Shown: positions 1 to 11,380 of the stretch, piece after piece
Position numbering within the stretch: the stretch's first letter is position 1
Layout of the letters: each line of letters opens with the position of its first letter
Assembly: GCA_026874595.1 (NCBI GenBank)
Contig: CM049317.1
Coordinates: 60,920,618 to 60,984,617, forward strand
Direction of reading: 5' to 3'
Origin: Sipunculus nudus
Lineage: Eukaryota > Annelida > Sipuncula > Golfingiida > Sipunculidae
DNA: 64,000 bases
Notes under the pieces: generated by a model
The model's database searches: none
Told to the model about the DNA's origin: nothing
Seen by the model: only the letters and a program-made list of their open reading frames with translations
Translations under genes and position numbers: made by a program

Positions 1-723
1 TAGTTTATGTAATTGAGGCTTATAATTTTGGAGATATGGCCAAAATATGATATGTTCGGGAGGTTCGCATCCAGCGCCCCCTAGCGGCCCTATTCAAAAA
101 TTGAAAAAACGATTTCGAGATACTAGTGAAGGACATAAAATATGTCAGTTTCAAAAAGATACCTGCAATAATGTGGCCTTTGGCGCAAGATGAATGAAAT
201 CTATTCACGAGATATTTTACGAGATACTGCAAGACTTGTAATAAAATCTTGTAGTACTAGTTGAATGCTACCTGATGCAAAAAACTAGATCACTCTAGCT
301 TTAAAACTGACAAAGTTAGAAAAATAAGACCCATTATTTTCGAATATCATGACTTTTCCCCTAAAATTTGTAACCATAGTTACGGCAAATTTGAGTCAGC
401 TACACACCAGATGACAGGCCTTGGAATGACAATTAAAATAAGCTATTGTTGAAGTAGATACGACTAATAGTCACAAAGATATGAAGAAAAAAACCGTTTT
501 GAGAACTTTACCTTGACCTTTGACCTATTTTAATCAAAAACAATAGGGCACCAAGAAATTATGTTTTCATCATCCCTGTAAGTTTCAAGGTGATTGTGGC
601 GAAATTGTGGCCAGGAGAGTGCAGACAAACAAACAAACAGACAAACAGACATACGCAACTGAGCAATATGCTTGCCGAAATCTTTGATTCCGGCAAGCAG
701 AAAAAAAAACAAAAAAAACAAAA
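1..723. repeat. Interspersed repeat with 3' hairpin and A-rich tail
   Basis: Non-coding repeat-like DNA lying in the last intron of the upstream paralogue if that gene is complete. Contains GCTTGCCG (670-677) and CGGCAAGC (691-698), a perfect 8-bp hairpin, followed by an A-rich tail to 723. The tail abuts the start of the duplicated block. A passage near 510-540 (TTGACCTTTGACC) is echoed in reverse at about 20790-20810 in intron 3. The class is not certain; a hairpin near the 3' end would suit a Helitron-like element, but no CTRR end is clear. Confidence 0.45.
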
Positions 724-1903
724 CACTACCTATCAGTGACTCAATCAGGTACTCCGATAGACATTTTTAAGGAAACCAGTATTATATATGCTAGACAGTA
801 TAGGAATTTTTATGTCTGGGTATACTTCTATTACTTAATATAAGTGGTAGGGTCAAGGACACTTTTTGACTAATGTTGATTGGATTATGGTAGTTCTTGG
901 TACCATACATATGATATAACTACATCGTCAGCTAAAACTCGGCGTTCTGTGCTGTCACTTAACGTGAAAAACGTCCAGAAAGGAACAAAGTCTACGTTTA
1001 ATAGTTTGAGTCTCGCATTTCATTATCTGTCACAGAAGCGTACATGAGGTTTAGTTATTTCCACATGCATATAAACATGAAAGAGACATTAGCATTTCCT
1101 AATTTTCGCAAAAATGGCGCTCCGACACGGCACGAAATAGGCATGTTAGAGAAATTTTCAAGTGAAAACTTCTATATCATCTGTAATTGTGCACCAGCGT
1201 CACCTAGTTGGAGTCACCCTTCTTCTGTCAAGCAGCGCTGATCTGTGACCCAAACATCGTTCGGTTGAACCTAGAAACACATTCCTCTCCAATTAACATT
1301 TTTTCCTTGCATTTCTTTCCACACACAAAAGTATGACCAGGATTCTTGAAATATTCCGGGACTGGTGAACCAGAAAGTTTGATGATGTAGAAATGCGGTC
1401 TCTGACGACTTTCATGGTTTTCATGGTTAAACATATTATGGGAACGTTTATGATTATATATTTGTAGAAATGGGCAAGGTAAGTTTGTTATCATCATCCT
1501 TGGCCACTTAACAATTTGGTACTATCTTCCCATTGTTGATAACCGAAGATTTATAATGCATCATCTGTTTGTAAATGGGTTTCTGTTGACAAATTCAAAT
1601 GTTTTCCATTCTCCTGGGAAGATACTGATGCATTAGCCACCATCCTCTTTCCGCAGATAAATGCCACCTTGAAACTGCCCCCGGTGTAATTTTCATGTTT
1701 TGTTTCCCTTCCTTTATCAAACTATGACCTTGCTAAAATGTCGTAACTGTTCATGTCGGCGGTCATTTTGCGAACAGACTAAAATACTGATGTCGCAAGT
1801 CGTACATGGGAATTAAGGGTATACTAAAATGTTCCTCCGAGAACCTGAAGAATCCTTAAATTCTAAAATAATTTAATGTTTAATTTCTGTTGAATATTTT
1901 CAG

Positions 1904-2079
1904 GTTTTGAGAAAGGTCGTCGCCATGCTTCTATTGACTGTGTTGATGTCTACCAGTTAGTTTGTCACATCCTGGCTATCGAACCACAGCCCAACAACGG
2001 AACGTGGAGTCACGTGTCCGAGATGTTATCCTCATTCCAAAAACCAGATGGCGACAAACATATTCCTGATGAACTCTGA
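1904..2079 (+). CDS. ENPP6-like: Last exon of an upstream ENPP6-like paralogue (partial gene)
   Basis: Acceptor TATTTTCAG| at 1901-1903, 176 nt, ending in TGA; same length and phase as exon 7 at 27055. By eye it differs from that exon at five nucleotides. Three residues change (I403V, D408A, T431P in the numbering of the complete gene). The frame is intact and also ends KHIPDEL. Two AATAAA signals follow at 2339 and 2350. It is either the 3' exon of a full tandem paralogue whose other exons lie left of the window, or an orphan copy carried by the segmental duplication; the window cannot decide. Confidence 0.85.
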
Positions 2080-2338
2080 GTACGTGATAGCATAATATTA
2101 TGCATAAATGATCCGGTTAGTGTGTATTTAAGTGAAGGTCTCATGTCTGGCCATTATTTTAGAATCAAAGCTTAATTTCCTTCATTTTTATAGCTTGCGT
2201 CTTTCTTTTTATCGACCTGCTAACAGTTGCTGCAAAAATTATATATGCTTGAATATGAGCGGTGATTGAAAATCAAGACAGAATGAATTTGATTGTTTAC
2301 GTGATATTTTTGTCGAAAGCATTATTTTTAATAGTTTG

Positions 2339-2355
2339 AATAAACCCTGAATAAA
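2339..2355 (+). terminator. Poly(A) signals of upstream paralogue
   Basis: Two AATAAA hexamers (2339-2344, 2350-2355), about 260 bp after the stop codon and identical in layout to those at 27490 and 27501. The transcript end is expected within about 30 bp. Confidence 0.6.
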
Positions 2356-2416
2356 GACGGTGTTATCGTAAATATGCCGAACCGCACCACTACTATCGAA
2401 TCTGATTTCGTCACTT

Positions 2417-2447
2417 CACGTGACCTGGTTACGTCATAATTACGTCA
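2417..2447. promoter_or_regulatory. E-box plus two CRE-like sites, copy 1
   Basis: CACGTGAC at 2417, TTACGTCA at 2429 and TACGTCA at 2441, just past the poly(A) site. The same cluster is kept in copy 2 at 27568-27598. Function is unknown; the two copies are recent, so conservation is weak evidence. Confidence 0.3.
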
Positions 2448-2716
2448 CAAGCGCAGACTATGTTTTTTGTCCGCTTAGGGAATTACATCAGGACTCTAGT
2501 GAAGGGACTAGTGGAGAGTGGTAAAAGAACACAGAAAATGTTTGCTGTCTTTTTTTAAGATAGTACGTTTAATTGGTTTCCCGTGAAGAGCAACTGGATA
2601 TTATTATTGGTGTTATGTTTGTTGTTTATTTATGGTGAAGGGTACCGCGAAAGATTAGCATATCTATATGGTGTCCACACTAAAAACAATTGACGCTATA
2701 CTGTAAACAAATCTCT

Positions 2717-2747
<31 letters not shown>

Positions 2748-2801
2748 AATTAATTATATATTATTTGAATGTACCCGATTTAAATTTATCCATTGAAAAT
2801 T

Positions 2802-3197
2802 GAAGACGTATCGGTGGTGCCCTCTTCTAGGACAAGTTTGTTTTATTTTGCGGGATTATGCCCTATTAAGCTGAATAATTAATAATTTTAATATTTCCCC
2901 ATCAGGTATTTTTTTGTGCTGCAAGGTCCTCCGCGCCTGTGGCGCTTTTTCAGGAGGCGCCTCCGGGATTTTCACTGGCCTTTTAAGACCGTGGCCGGAG
3001 CGCATGTCCTGCCCAAAAGGCATTTCTGTGCAATCCACTATTATTCCCATTGATCTCTCATATCCAATGTAACGCCTCTAAAGGTATTTTCTCCCTCAAA
3101 AGGAAGTAAAGAATAATAATCCAAAGACCACAGGACTCCGCTTTCAATGCGAGGGCTTTTCAGTTTAGTCAACACTGGGCACTGAGTCTAGAGACAA
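2802..3197. other. Spacer with a GC-rich patch
   Basis: No gene recognised. About 2930-3010 is GC-rich within AT-rich surroundings and carries a 64-codon minus-strand open frame rich in Pro, Lys and Arg with no recognisable domain and no convincing splice sites. Confidence 0.4.
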
Positions 3198-4950
3198 TTT
3201 TTAGCTCAGCTGACTGTAAGTCATCTGAGCTATAGCGATCACCTTTGTCCGTCGTCCGTCCGTCCGTTAACAGGGCACAAATCGTAACCGTTAGACCTAG
3301 AAACTTCTAACCATACATCCGGGGAGGTCCTGGGCAAATCTCCTTGGAAACCTATATTTTGTGACTTACGGGCCGAAAACATGATTTTGAGCACCCAGAC
3401 AGTCAGACGGGGCACAAATTGTATCTATTAGGCCGAGAAACCTCTAACCTGATATTTTGGGATATCCTAGGTTTATGTCCTTGGAAACCTGAAACTAGGT
3501 CACTGTGACCTATATTCTGCGACCTACAGGGAAAAGATATCATATGAGCACCCTGAATGTCAGATGGGGTCAAATTATATCTGTGGAGCCTATATCTTCT
3601 AACACAATATCCTGGGAGTTTCTAGGCAAATCTCCTTGAAACCTGAATTTAGGTCAGGGTGACCTATATTTCATGACCTACGGGCCGAAAAACATGATGT
3701 TTAGCATCAAGACAGTCAGAAGGGGCGCAAATTGTATCGATGGGGCTTAGAATCCTCCAATGTGACTTTTAGGGAGGTCCTAGGCAAATCTACTCGGAAA
3801 CCTGAATTAGGTCATGGTGACCTATATTTTGTGACCTACAGGCCGAAAACATGATTTCGTGTACTCTGAATGTCAGATGGGGACAAATTGTATATGTGAG
3901 GCCTAAAATCTCTTAACTCAATTTCCTGAGAGTTTCTAGGCAAATCTCCTTCGAAACCTGAAATTAGGTCATATTGTTCTATATTTTGTGACCTATGGGT
4001 CGAAAACATGATTTTTTCAGCACCCATACAGTCATATCGGGCCCGAATAGTATCCATTAGGCCTAGAATCCTCCAACATGACATTTAGGGAGGTCCTTGG
4101 CAAATGTCCTTGGAAACCTGAAATTGGTCACTGTGACCTAAATTCTGCGACCTATAGGAAAACAGATGTCGTATGTACACCTACGCTCCCGAGGCAGCGG
4201 AAATCTTGCGCTTCTGAAGAAGCAACTGATTTTCACGCTGCCAGTTTTGACCGTTTATCATATATTTAGACACCAGATGGCGGTTCGTTGTCCGCTGAAA
4301 AATACGTGCGTATGATTTGACAAGCAGCCAACCATATGCCAATAAATAAACACTCGACAGGCATCCTGGTTCCGCCCATAGCTGCGCCTCAAGCGCCGCT
4401 TGATGAGTTTACGGTCGAATTTTAAATGCTCCCTCTGCATTCTCGCATCATCGACCGATTCGATTATGACATTATGACTGTGTTAGCGTAGCCATGTATC
4501 TGTTGTCTGCAGAACTGAAACCAGCCTGCGGGGTGTGCAAGCAGCCTTTGTTGTTACGTTTGTTACATACCACATCTGGGGCAATTCTCTCTGAGCCTGT
4601 GGCCTGTTCAGACGGTTACCGGGGCGATGAGCTGTCAATCAAAACGAAATTAACATGGTTGGCTCCGTGTATTCCTCGCTTGGCAGTGTCTTGCAACACA
4701 AGTTCTCACCTTATTGGACAAAAATACAGTGCTCCCCTCTGGTGTAGCAATTCAGGATACGAGGTCATAACAAACAGCGCTTGCGATATAGGTACCAGGC
4801 CTATAGTTAAAGCGCTGTGTAAAGAGCGTAATGAACACCCTGAAATTAGGTCATGGTGACCTACATTTTGTGACCTACAGGCCGAAAACAGGATTTTGAA
4901 CATCCAGAAAGTCAGGCAGGACACACATTGTATTTGTTAGGCCTAACCCT
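3198..4950 (+). repeat. AGCTCAGCTGA-family element, copy A, with 157-bp tandem core
   Basis: Starts with TTTTTAGCTCAGCTGACTG, then GTCATCTGAGCTATAGCG and a CCGTCCGTCCGT run. The body is a tandem array with period about 157 bp; the phrase (G)GGCACAAATTGTAT recurs near 3408, 3564, 3720 and 3878, each unit holding GACCTATATT and CCGAAAACATGATT. The right end is degraded near 4950. A Mutator-like MITE is inserted at 4192-4830. No protein is encoded. Confidence 0.8.
4192..4830 (+). mobile_element. Non-autonomous Mutator-like element, copy 1
   Basis: Ends are TACGCTC and GAGCGTA, flanked by 9-bp duplications ATGTACACC (4183-4191) and ATGAACACC (4831-4839), one mismatch. The interior is homologous, in inverse orientation, to 36115-36588 and 58678-59148. 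The 9-bp target duplication is typical of the Mutator superfamily. The 121-codon open frame at 4494 lies wholly inside and is not a gene. Confidence 0.8.
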
Positions 4951-6615
4951 CTACCAATGTTTAGCAAAACCTTTTACGCCTGTCAAGCTTTATCACGAGG
5001 CCACCTGTAATGCCCACTTACCCCCATTTCCATTATATCGCCTGTTTAAGAATTTTACTCTGTCAGTAGGAAGCAGTTTTCGAATTCCAGCGCGGAACAC
5101 ATGTTCACACGAATTATTTCATAGGGAGCACTTTAACCGTTTTAACCGAGATAACCGTTTTATTGGTTTATAGGTATGTTGATTTTTATACATTCAGAAG
5201 TATCTTTCCATTATAACAATGGTTTAATAGTTCGGCCGATTTATTGGTTGTTTGAAAAAAGGTGTTTCAAAAGGAAAAAAAGGGGTGGGGGATTGCACTG
5301 ATTTCCTAGGGTCCTCAATCTCTTGGGGACTTTGAAACCTCCGCCAGAATCTACTAATAAATCGTTCGTTCATATGTGCACGTTTCATGTAAAACTTTTT
5401 CATGGATCAGGAAAATGGGTTCATCAGGCGAGTGGCAGAACAACTGCATACGAATTGGCGGCTTCTTTCCGGGGACAAAGGAATAGCCCCTTATAATTAT
5501 TCCTTTGTGGAATTGTGATTATTGCACTTAAGAAAACAATTTATATTTTGGTGATTCCGATTACCTCCTAAATGTAATTGATTACGGATGCAGTTTTACT
5601 CTACCCCTCTTCAAATTTTCAGCAAAATCTGTATATTACATTTTGCGTTAATTTGCTGAAGGACAATGCAACGAACCACGGCAGAAGTGGTTTCTTTGCT
5701 AAATGCTTTCATCGAAATATATCAGCCTGCTTTCTTTTTATCTGGGAGTGTTGTAAGTTTTGCTTCAGACCTGCTTGTTCCATGACAATTTACAGTACTT
5801 AAACCAAACATTTAATACTGTTGGAATTTTTATTTCTGGGCCTATCTTTTTCTCATTGGCAGCTATACGTTTTGCGTACAAGAGACTTCAACGACATGTG
5901 CATGTGTATACAAATAACGCATGTGTCTGATAACATGCCTTAGACTATACCCTCAACTGACTACACTGAATAAACATCGTGTTTAAAGATGTCGCCTGAG
6001 CTTCAACCAATACAAAGCATCTTTCATATAATTTCACGGTGAAATGCTTCTTTATACAATCGTTATATCTATGATATTTCCCAAGAAATGAAGCTGTCGG
6101 ACCTATGTTGTTTATGGGGAAAAAAAATTCTCACTTAAAAATTCGTTCACCCTGTATATGCCTCACGTCTCTTTCCAAAATTTATTTGTTGTGTGATTTC
6201 TGGAATAGAATATAAGTGAGAAAAATGACAAAATTTCCTGCAAAAACCTTAGGATTAAAATTTGCGTCGTTTAGTTCCTATCAGCTCATTTAAAAAATAT
6301 GCATCAGATAGAGCCGTGGATTTTCGACGGGTGCAGCTATTATTTGATCAATATGCAAAAGAACATTCGCAGTTCGTTTCAAGTAGAAACGACCTCTAGC
6401 GGAAGGTTAATGTTGTTAAACTTGTTTTGGTACCATAAGTTATCTATCTGAAATAAGTACTGCTTCCAGTAAAGCCTTAAGGTGCCCTATTTGGGACAGA
6501 TATTATTTGAAATTGTTTTAAACACATGCATAGGATGCCCCGGTTAATCACAAAGAAATCAAATAATTTTGTTATTTCTATCACACATATCATTCAGCAC
6601 ATTTTAAATGGTGAC

Positions 6616-6619
<4 letters not shown>
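4951..6619. other. Intergenic DNA without recognised features
   Basis: AT-rich, with only short open frames lacking domain signatures. Nothing I can assign. Confidence 0.5.
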
Positions 6620-6649
<30 letters not shown>

Positions 6650-7260
6650 GCACATTTATAAAGCTCTCATCCAGAGATCTGCCACAAGCGCCAAAACAAT
6701 AAAAGCGTTATAATAAAAGTTAAATCCGTAAACAGTCAATTTATGCAAGTTCGAGATTAAACCGATTTAAATATGACTAAATGGTGATAAATATACAGGT
6801 CAGGTAAGTTAAGAAACAAGTATTATGTGTTTATAGACACCATTTGGATCCTTATCCACTGGTGATGTTTAAAATATACATAAGCATCCATAAAAATGTA
6901 TGTTTTCAGTCCATTTTTAAACTACTCAAGTGTAGAGGATTCTCGTAAATCATCTGGTAAGCTGTTCCTGATCGCAGGTGCCATAAGGGAGAATGATCTC
7001 CCTTCGGAGGTCTTCAGATTATTTGAAGGTCCTTCTTGAAGATATGCTGGAAGGGAACCTGAAACTATCCTTGTGCGACCGAACTACTTTGAGTGACGAT
7101 CCTAAATTAAACATAGCTAGTAGCTCGTTGGGTTTAAAATCTCTGATTTCCTCAATATGGAGCTTATTCACGGATGGGGAACAGGAGAAATGTAATCATC
7201 GATCATCAACTTCCGTGTTCAGTTCATACATCAGTTATCGATAAAATTAGGGCGGGCTGA
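6620..7260 (-). mobile_element. LINE 3' end with (AAT)n tail, degenerate
   Basis: Read on the minus strand, 6880-7010 translates to EGRSFSLMAPAIRNSLP, then DDLRESSTLE, a stop, and FKNGLKTYIF. This is the well-known tail of CR1/L2-type reverse transcriptases (AP..WNSLP..LR...SL..FK..LKT.LF). An ATT/AAT microsatellite at about 6620-6650 sits where a LINE 3' tail should be. One internal stop shows it is dead. Confidence 0.7.
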
Positions 7261-7995
7261 GTAAATTTAAATATTGATTATCGGAAGAACCTTACTGATA
7301 AAATATAGATTTGTATGATAGGAAAGTCTGTAAAGTTTACAGACAACAGGCCTGACGGGAATTGACGCGAGAGGTTAAGTAATAAAAAAAAACACCACAT
7401 TGTTTTGATCAAAACTACAAAAGACATCATGTTTCAACTGTACTTAATTGACCTCACCATGAAGTTTACTTGAACAAATAAGCATATTGATTCAATCAGG
7501 TTGCCGATATTACTGTAAACCGTCAGTCACCTGACAATAATAAAATTTGCATAATTTTGGAGAGCTCTCTCAAACAGTGAATAATAATGTCTTACCTACA
7601 TGGCACATAATTCGTATGAGACAAATAATCCAAAATATTGCAAGACAGTTCACAATGACTGGGATAAATTCATCAGTGCAGCGAATCCAGTCAATGCGTC
7701 GTCTATGGCATAGACCTTTGTGACGTCATTATTGTCTTGAAAACAGCTGTCGCAAGGAAGATGTTCTGTGTAGGAGTATTTTTGGGGCTCATTATAATAA
7801 TTTGGTCAAAAGGACGGGGGATAAGGGCTCTGGTGGTAAGATCAATTTACTTAAATATCTTGATGGTTTCTCACAACCTTATTTCCATGCAATACATACT
7901 TAGTATAGTTATGAAAAGGCTTTTCAGGCTTGCTGTACCAGTTTATTCAATTAATAAAGACCATGGGCTTAACCATTTCGAATCCTGTCAGAGAA
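7261..7995. other. Intergenic DNA without recognised features
   Basis: AT-rich; an 87-codon plus-strand frame at 7737 has no recognisable domain. No RNA gene seen. Confidence 0.45.
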
Positions 7996-8625
7996 ATTGA
8001 AAAAATATATTGATTCTTATCACAGCCATTGATAGGTATATTGATTCATTTCAGAGCCAGCGAAAATCCTATTGATTCTTGTCCGAGCCATCGACAAATT
8101 GATTCTTGTTAGAGCCATCGATAACTATATTGATTCTTGTCAGAACCATCAATGACTACATTTTTTTGGTGGGAGTCTACGATAACTATATTGATTCACG
8201 TGATAGACTTCGATAACTATTTTGATTTTTGTCAAAACCATCGATAACCTTATTGATTCCTGTCAGAGCCATCGATAACTATATTGATTCTTGTGAAAGC
8301 CTTCGATGAGTATATAGATTCTTGAACGAGCTATCGATAACCAAACTGATTTCTGTTAGAGCCTTCGATAACTATAATGATTCTTGTGAAAGCCTTCGAT
8401 AAGTATTGGTTAAATATTTGTTAGTTTTATTAAATATTGGTTCTTGTCAAAGCTAGCCATAACCAAATTGATTCTTGTCAGAGCCATCGATAACTTTATT
8501 GATTCTTGTCAGAGAAATTGATAACTTAATCGATTCTTTTCAGAGCCATCGATAACCAAATTGATTCTTGTGCGAGCCTTTGATAACTATATTGATTCTT
8601 GTCAGAGCCTTCGATAAGGTTAGAG
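7996..8625 (+). repeat. 31-bp minisatellite, about 19 units
   Basis: Tandem units built on ATTGATTCTTGTCAGAGCC followed by ATCGATAACTAT. Units vary by substitution and a few indels, with one disturbed zone near 8400-8450. Most units carry a TCGATA or ATCGATA core, so the array repeats a DREF/BEAF-like palindrome at 31-bp spacing. Confidence 0.9.
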
Positions 8626-9437
8626 ATTCCGTGCCTCACGTTATCTATGCCTCTGTGTTTAGGCGGAAACGTGTAGTCGATTGTCGACTGCCCATACTCT
8701 AATTACAGTCAAGCACTCGAATAAAAATAACAAGTGGCTTCATAGATAAAAAGAGTACAATGTTCATACTTAGACAGCAAAAGAGAATATTAGAAACCAT
8801 ATCAGCGGATAGGTCATCATAAACCACTCTAAAACCATATACTCAAAATATAAACTTCTTAGGTCGTTTTATGCTTTATACTTTTACAAACCTTTTAAGT
8901 TTCAAAAGATTGACTTATTCCTTTAACCTAATAGATTATCAAAACATCTGATGGGTCCGCAGTAAGAGAAGATACCCGACTGACGACAATGCGGCATGCT
9001 GTCCGGCTATTTATCGAATTGGTCTGTGAGCGATGTTTTGTCGATGCCGGACATAATCGTACGGCGCCACCCCCATAAAATGACGTCACCACTACCATGT
9101 AAGGGCATCCTTACCAAGACTATTAGTTTTAAGAAAACTGTGATGCCCCGAAAAGCCAAAATAAAGGCTAAATGGGTAAAAAAGAGGTAAGCAACAAAAT
9201 AATATGTCTAGATATTCGATAATATAATCTCTTAATTTTTATAAGGTTTATGAATTAAATTCCAATAAGTTCATTTCTGTCTTCGTCTTTGATTATTAAA
9301 TTGGATCAGGTATAACCCTTTATACTTTTCCATCTTGTCGGCACGGTAATTTAAATCAAAGACAATATTTAGAAGGATATATTCGCCCTGGAGTTTCACT
9401 GTGATGAACAAAACGCCTGCGATTTGGCGTCCGATTA
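8626..9437. other. Intergenic DNA without recognised features
   Basis: No gene or known repeat recognised. A 64-codon frame at 8996 with a basic C-terminus ends just before a possible donor (AGAG|GTAAGC at 9187) but has no domain. Confidence 0.4.
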
Positions 9438-9677
9438 GGCCAAAAAAGAAATAATGGTATGGTTCTCAGCACAGCCTGTCAATCTTAACCCCCCGCATAA
9501 AAAAAAATTATTTTCATCTTTCAAGCAGATCAAATTTATACACATTTGCTAAGATTTCCTTTGTTATTTACCTGTTTAGCCAAAAATATCTACAAAAAAT
9601 GTAAAAAAATAATTTTCGCCGGCCCGCACTGATTTCTGAAAAAAAGTGCCTGAGAACCATTCCTTTTTTATTTGGGC
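9438..9677. mobile_element. Short inverted-repeat element (MITE), 240 bp
   Basis: Left end GGCCAAAAAAGAAATAATGG, then TATGGTTCTCAG; the right end is its inverse (CTGAGAACCATTCC, then a T-rich run to TTTGGGC). Flanked by ATTA on both sides (9434-9437, 9678-9681). The interior is AT-rich and non-coding. Confidence 0.65.
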
Positions 9678-11097
9678 ATTATGAACGTTGACGGATTAAT
9701 GTATACACCCAATATGCATTTTCGTTGTCGTCGCCGTTGCTGTTGACGCTGCCGGATAACCGTATGAATGTGTACATAGGTTAAGGCTGACAAGTATCAT
9801 GATCTTTGATCACATTTAGAGATTCACGGGTTAGGTGGGTATAGTACAGTATTCAAAGAAGAAGATATCGATATCTCACCCTGTCAGCGCTGAACTGTTA
9901 TCATACATGTAGGCAATTTTTATTCGTAACCTGTAACCTTTATCTCAGAGACACGTACTTCTAGAGACAGATTCCATATACGTTTCGGATGAGGACTGTT
10001 ATGGAAGGAAGGTTTGTATAGCTGCTTGTATATTAGGGCCCTGCGTAGCCATGTTTTTTTGCAGAAGAAGGTAGGAGGGTATGGATGAAAGGCTGGGATA
10101 TGCATGGTGAAGCCATGAAAGAACATCTATCTAGGCATTTTGTTTTAAAGAAAACCAAAGAAAACTACCGAAAATCAACCAAAAACACTTGGAACCAATA
10201 AAGCTTTTTGACATTCCAGAATATTTTAGTTGTTTTAACTGATAACTAGCATAATATAGTAAGATTTATAGGGTAAAAGTATAATTTACAATAATAAATA
10301 ACAAATTGAACAATTTACCTTTACATGTATATTGTATATTCAATTCACAATTTGAAGGTCTAATATACTTATGAATAATTTTTTAAAATATTCTAAAACA
10401 TAGGAAAAAAATTTGGGCGATATAAAAATTTATAATGCAATGGTGTTTTTTTTACTGATAGGAGAACTCGACAGTGCTTGGTGCCTGCTTGTTGACTCAG
10501 ACTTTGACTGAGGGAAAGATATCGCCATCGGTTGGCCAAATCGGTTACTAACATTACTAACAGCAGATTGACAGGAGAGATATACGTTTAGAATTCATTT
10601 ATATATATATATATTAATCTTATTATTTTATGATATGTATATGTTAAACAATTAACGAGCTAAGTTGATTTGCAGTGTTTGGATCTTTTTCTGTGGTGTT
10701 CGGTGGTTTTCTGTGAATAGTCCGACCGCTTACAATCGATAGATCCCTCTGGAGTCCTGACAGTAGTCGTGCCAAAAATTGCGCTGTCATGGCCGCCCAT
10801 ACTGTCATAATGATATAATTGTTTACAGCGGCTGTTAAAGTAGGCTGTGAATTAGGATTTAAAACAAAGGGGAACATGTAAATATACGAACTATATAGAG
10901 TTAATTCCGTATCTATTGTGAGCGTCGTCATTGCCAGTCCCTTGTACAACCTTGCACAATGCAGTTTTCTGCAGTGCAGCTAGGCGGCGCCACTCTGACA
11001 GCTCGGCAGACATTAACAAATTAACATTAACATTAACAAATATTGATGCCACTGTTCTTTTTCGTGTTATTTTCCCCTATTCTACAAAGATAACGTT

Positions 11098-11100
<3 letters not shown>
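9678..11100. other. Intergenic DNA
   Basis: AT-rich. A minus-strand 101-codon frame at 10644-10949 has no recognisable domain. A short (AT)n lies near 10600. Confidence 0.4.
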
Positions 11101-11144
<44 letters not shown>

Positions 11145-11173
11145 CTCTGATTTCAGCACTGTAATACACACAG

Positions 11174-11227
<54 letters not shown>

Positions 11228-11380
11228 CTCTGATTTCAGCACTGTAATACACACAGACAACATATATATATATTTATATATATATATATAAATGTGTGTG
11301 TACGTATACATACATTGTATATATATATATGTGTGTGTGTGAGAGAAAGAGAGAGAGAGAGAAAGAGTCGGTGTATGTGT
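11101..11380. repeat. Compound (AT)n / (GT)n / (GA)n microsatellite with duplicated spacer
   Basis: Two (AT)n tracts are each followed by the same spacer of about 40 bp (TTCACTCTGATTTCAGCACT, then GTAATACACACAGACAAC), showing duplication of a spacer plus microsatellite unit. Ends in short GT and GA runs. Confidence 0.85.

Larger units (their letters stand above)
724..2801 (+). repeat. Segmental duplication, copy 1 (3' part of intron 6, exon 7, 3' UTR and flank)
   Basis: Collinear with 25886-27951 over about 2.07 kb, including intron, exon, 3' UTR, an (AT)n tract and downstream flank, with only scattered substitutions and small indels. Similarity stops abruptly at CCATTGAAAATT on the right and at CACTACCT on the left. 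Intronic and exonic parts look almost equally similar, so the duplication or a later gene conversion is recent. Confidence 0.92.

Noticed and set aside
1044-1241. 65-codon plus frame with a counterpart at 26033-26395
   Set aside because: Both lie in intron 6 sequence of the duplicated block; they lack splice-compatible ends and any domain, so they are intron DNA shared by duplication.
4494-4859. 121-codon plus-strand frame
   Set aside because: It is wholly within the inserted Mutator-like element and extends into the host repeat.
8020-8625. CRISPR-like array of short repeats
   Set aside because: Units are directly adjacent with no unique spacers, and the DNA is eukaryotic; it is a minisatellite.
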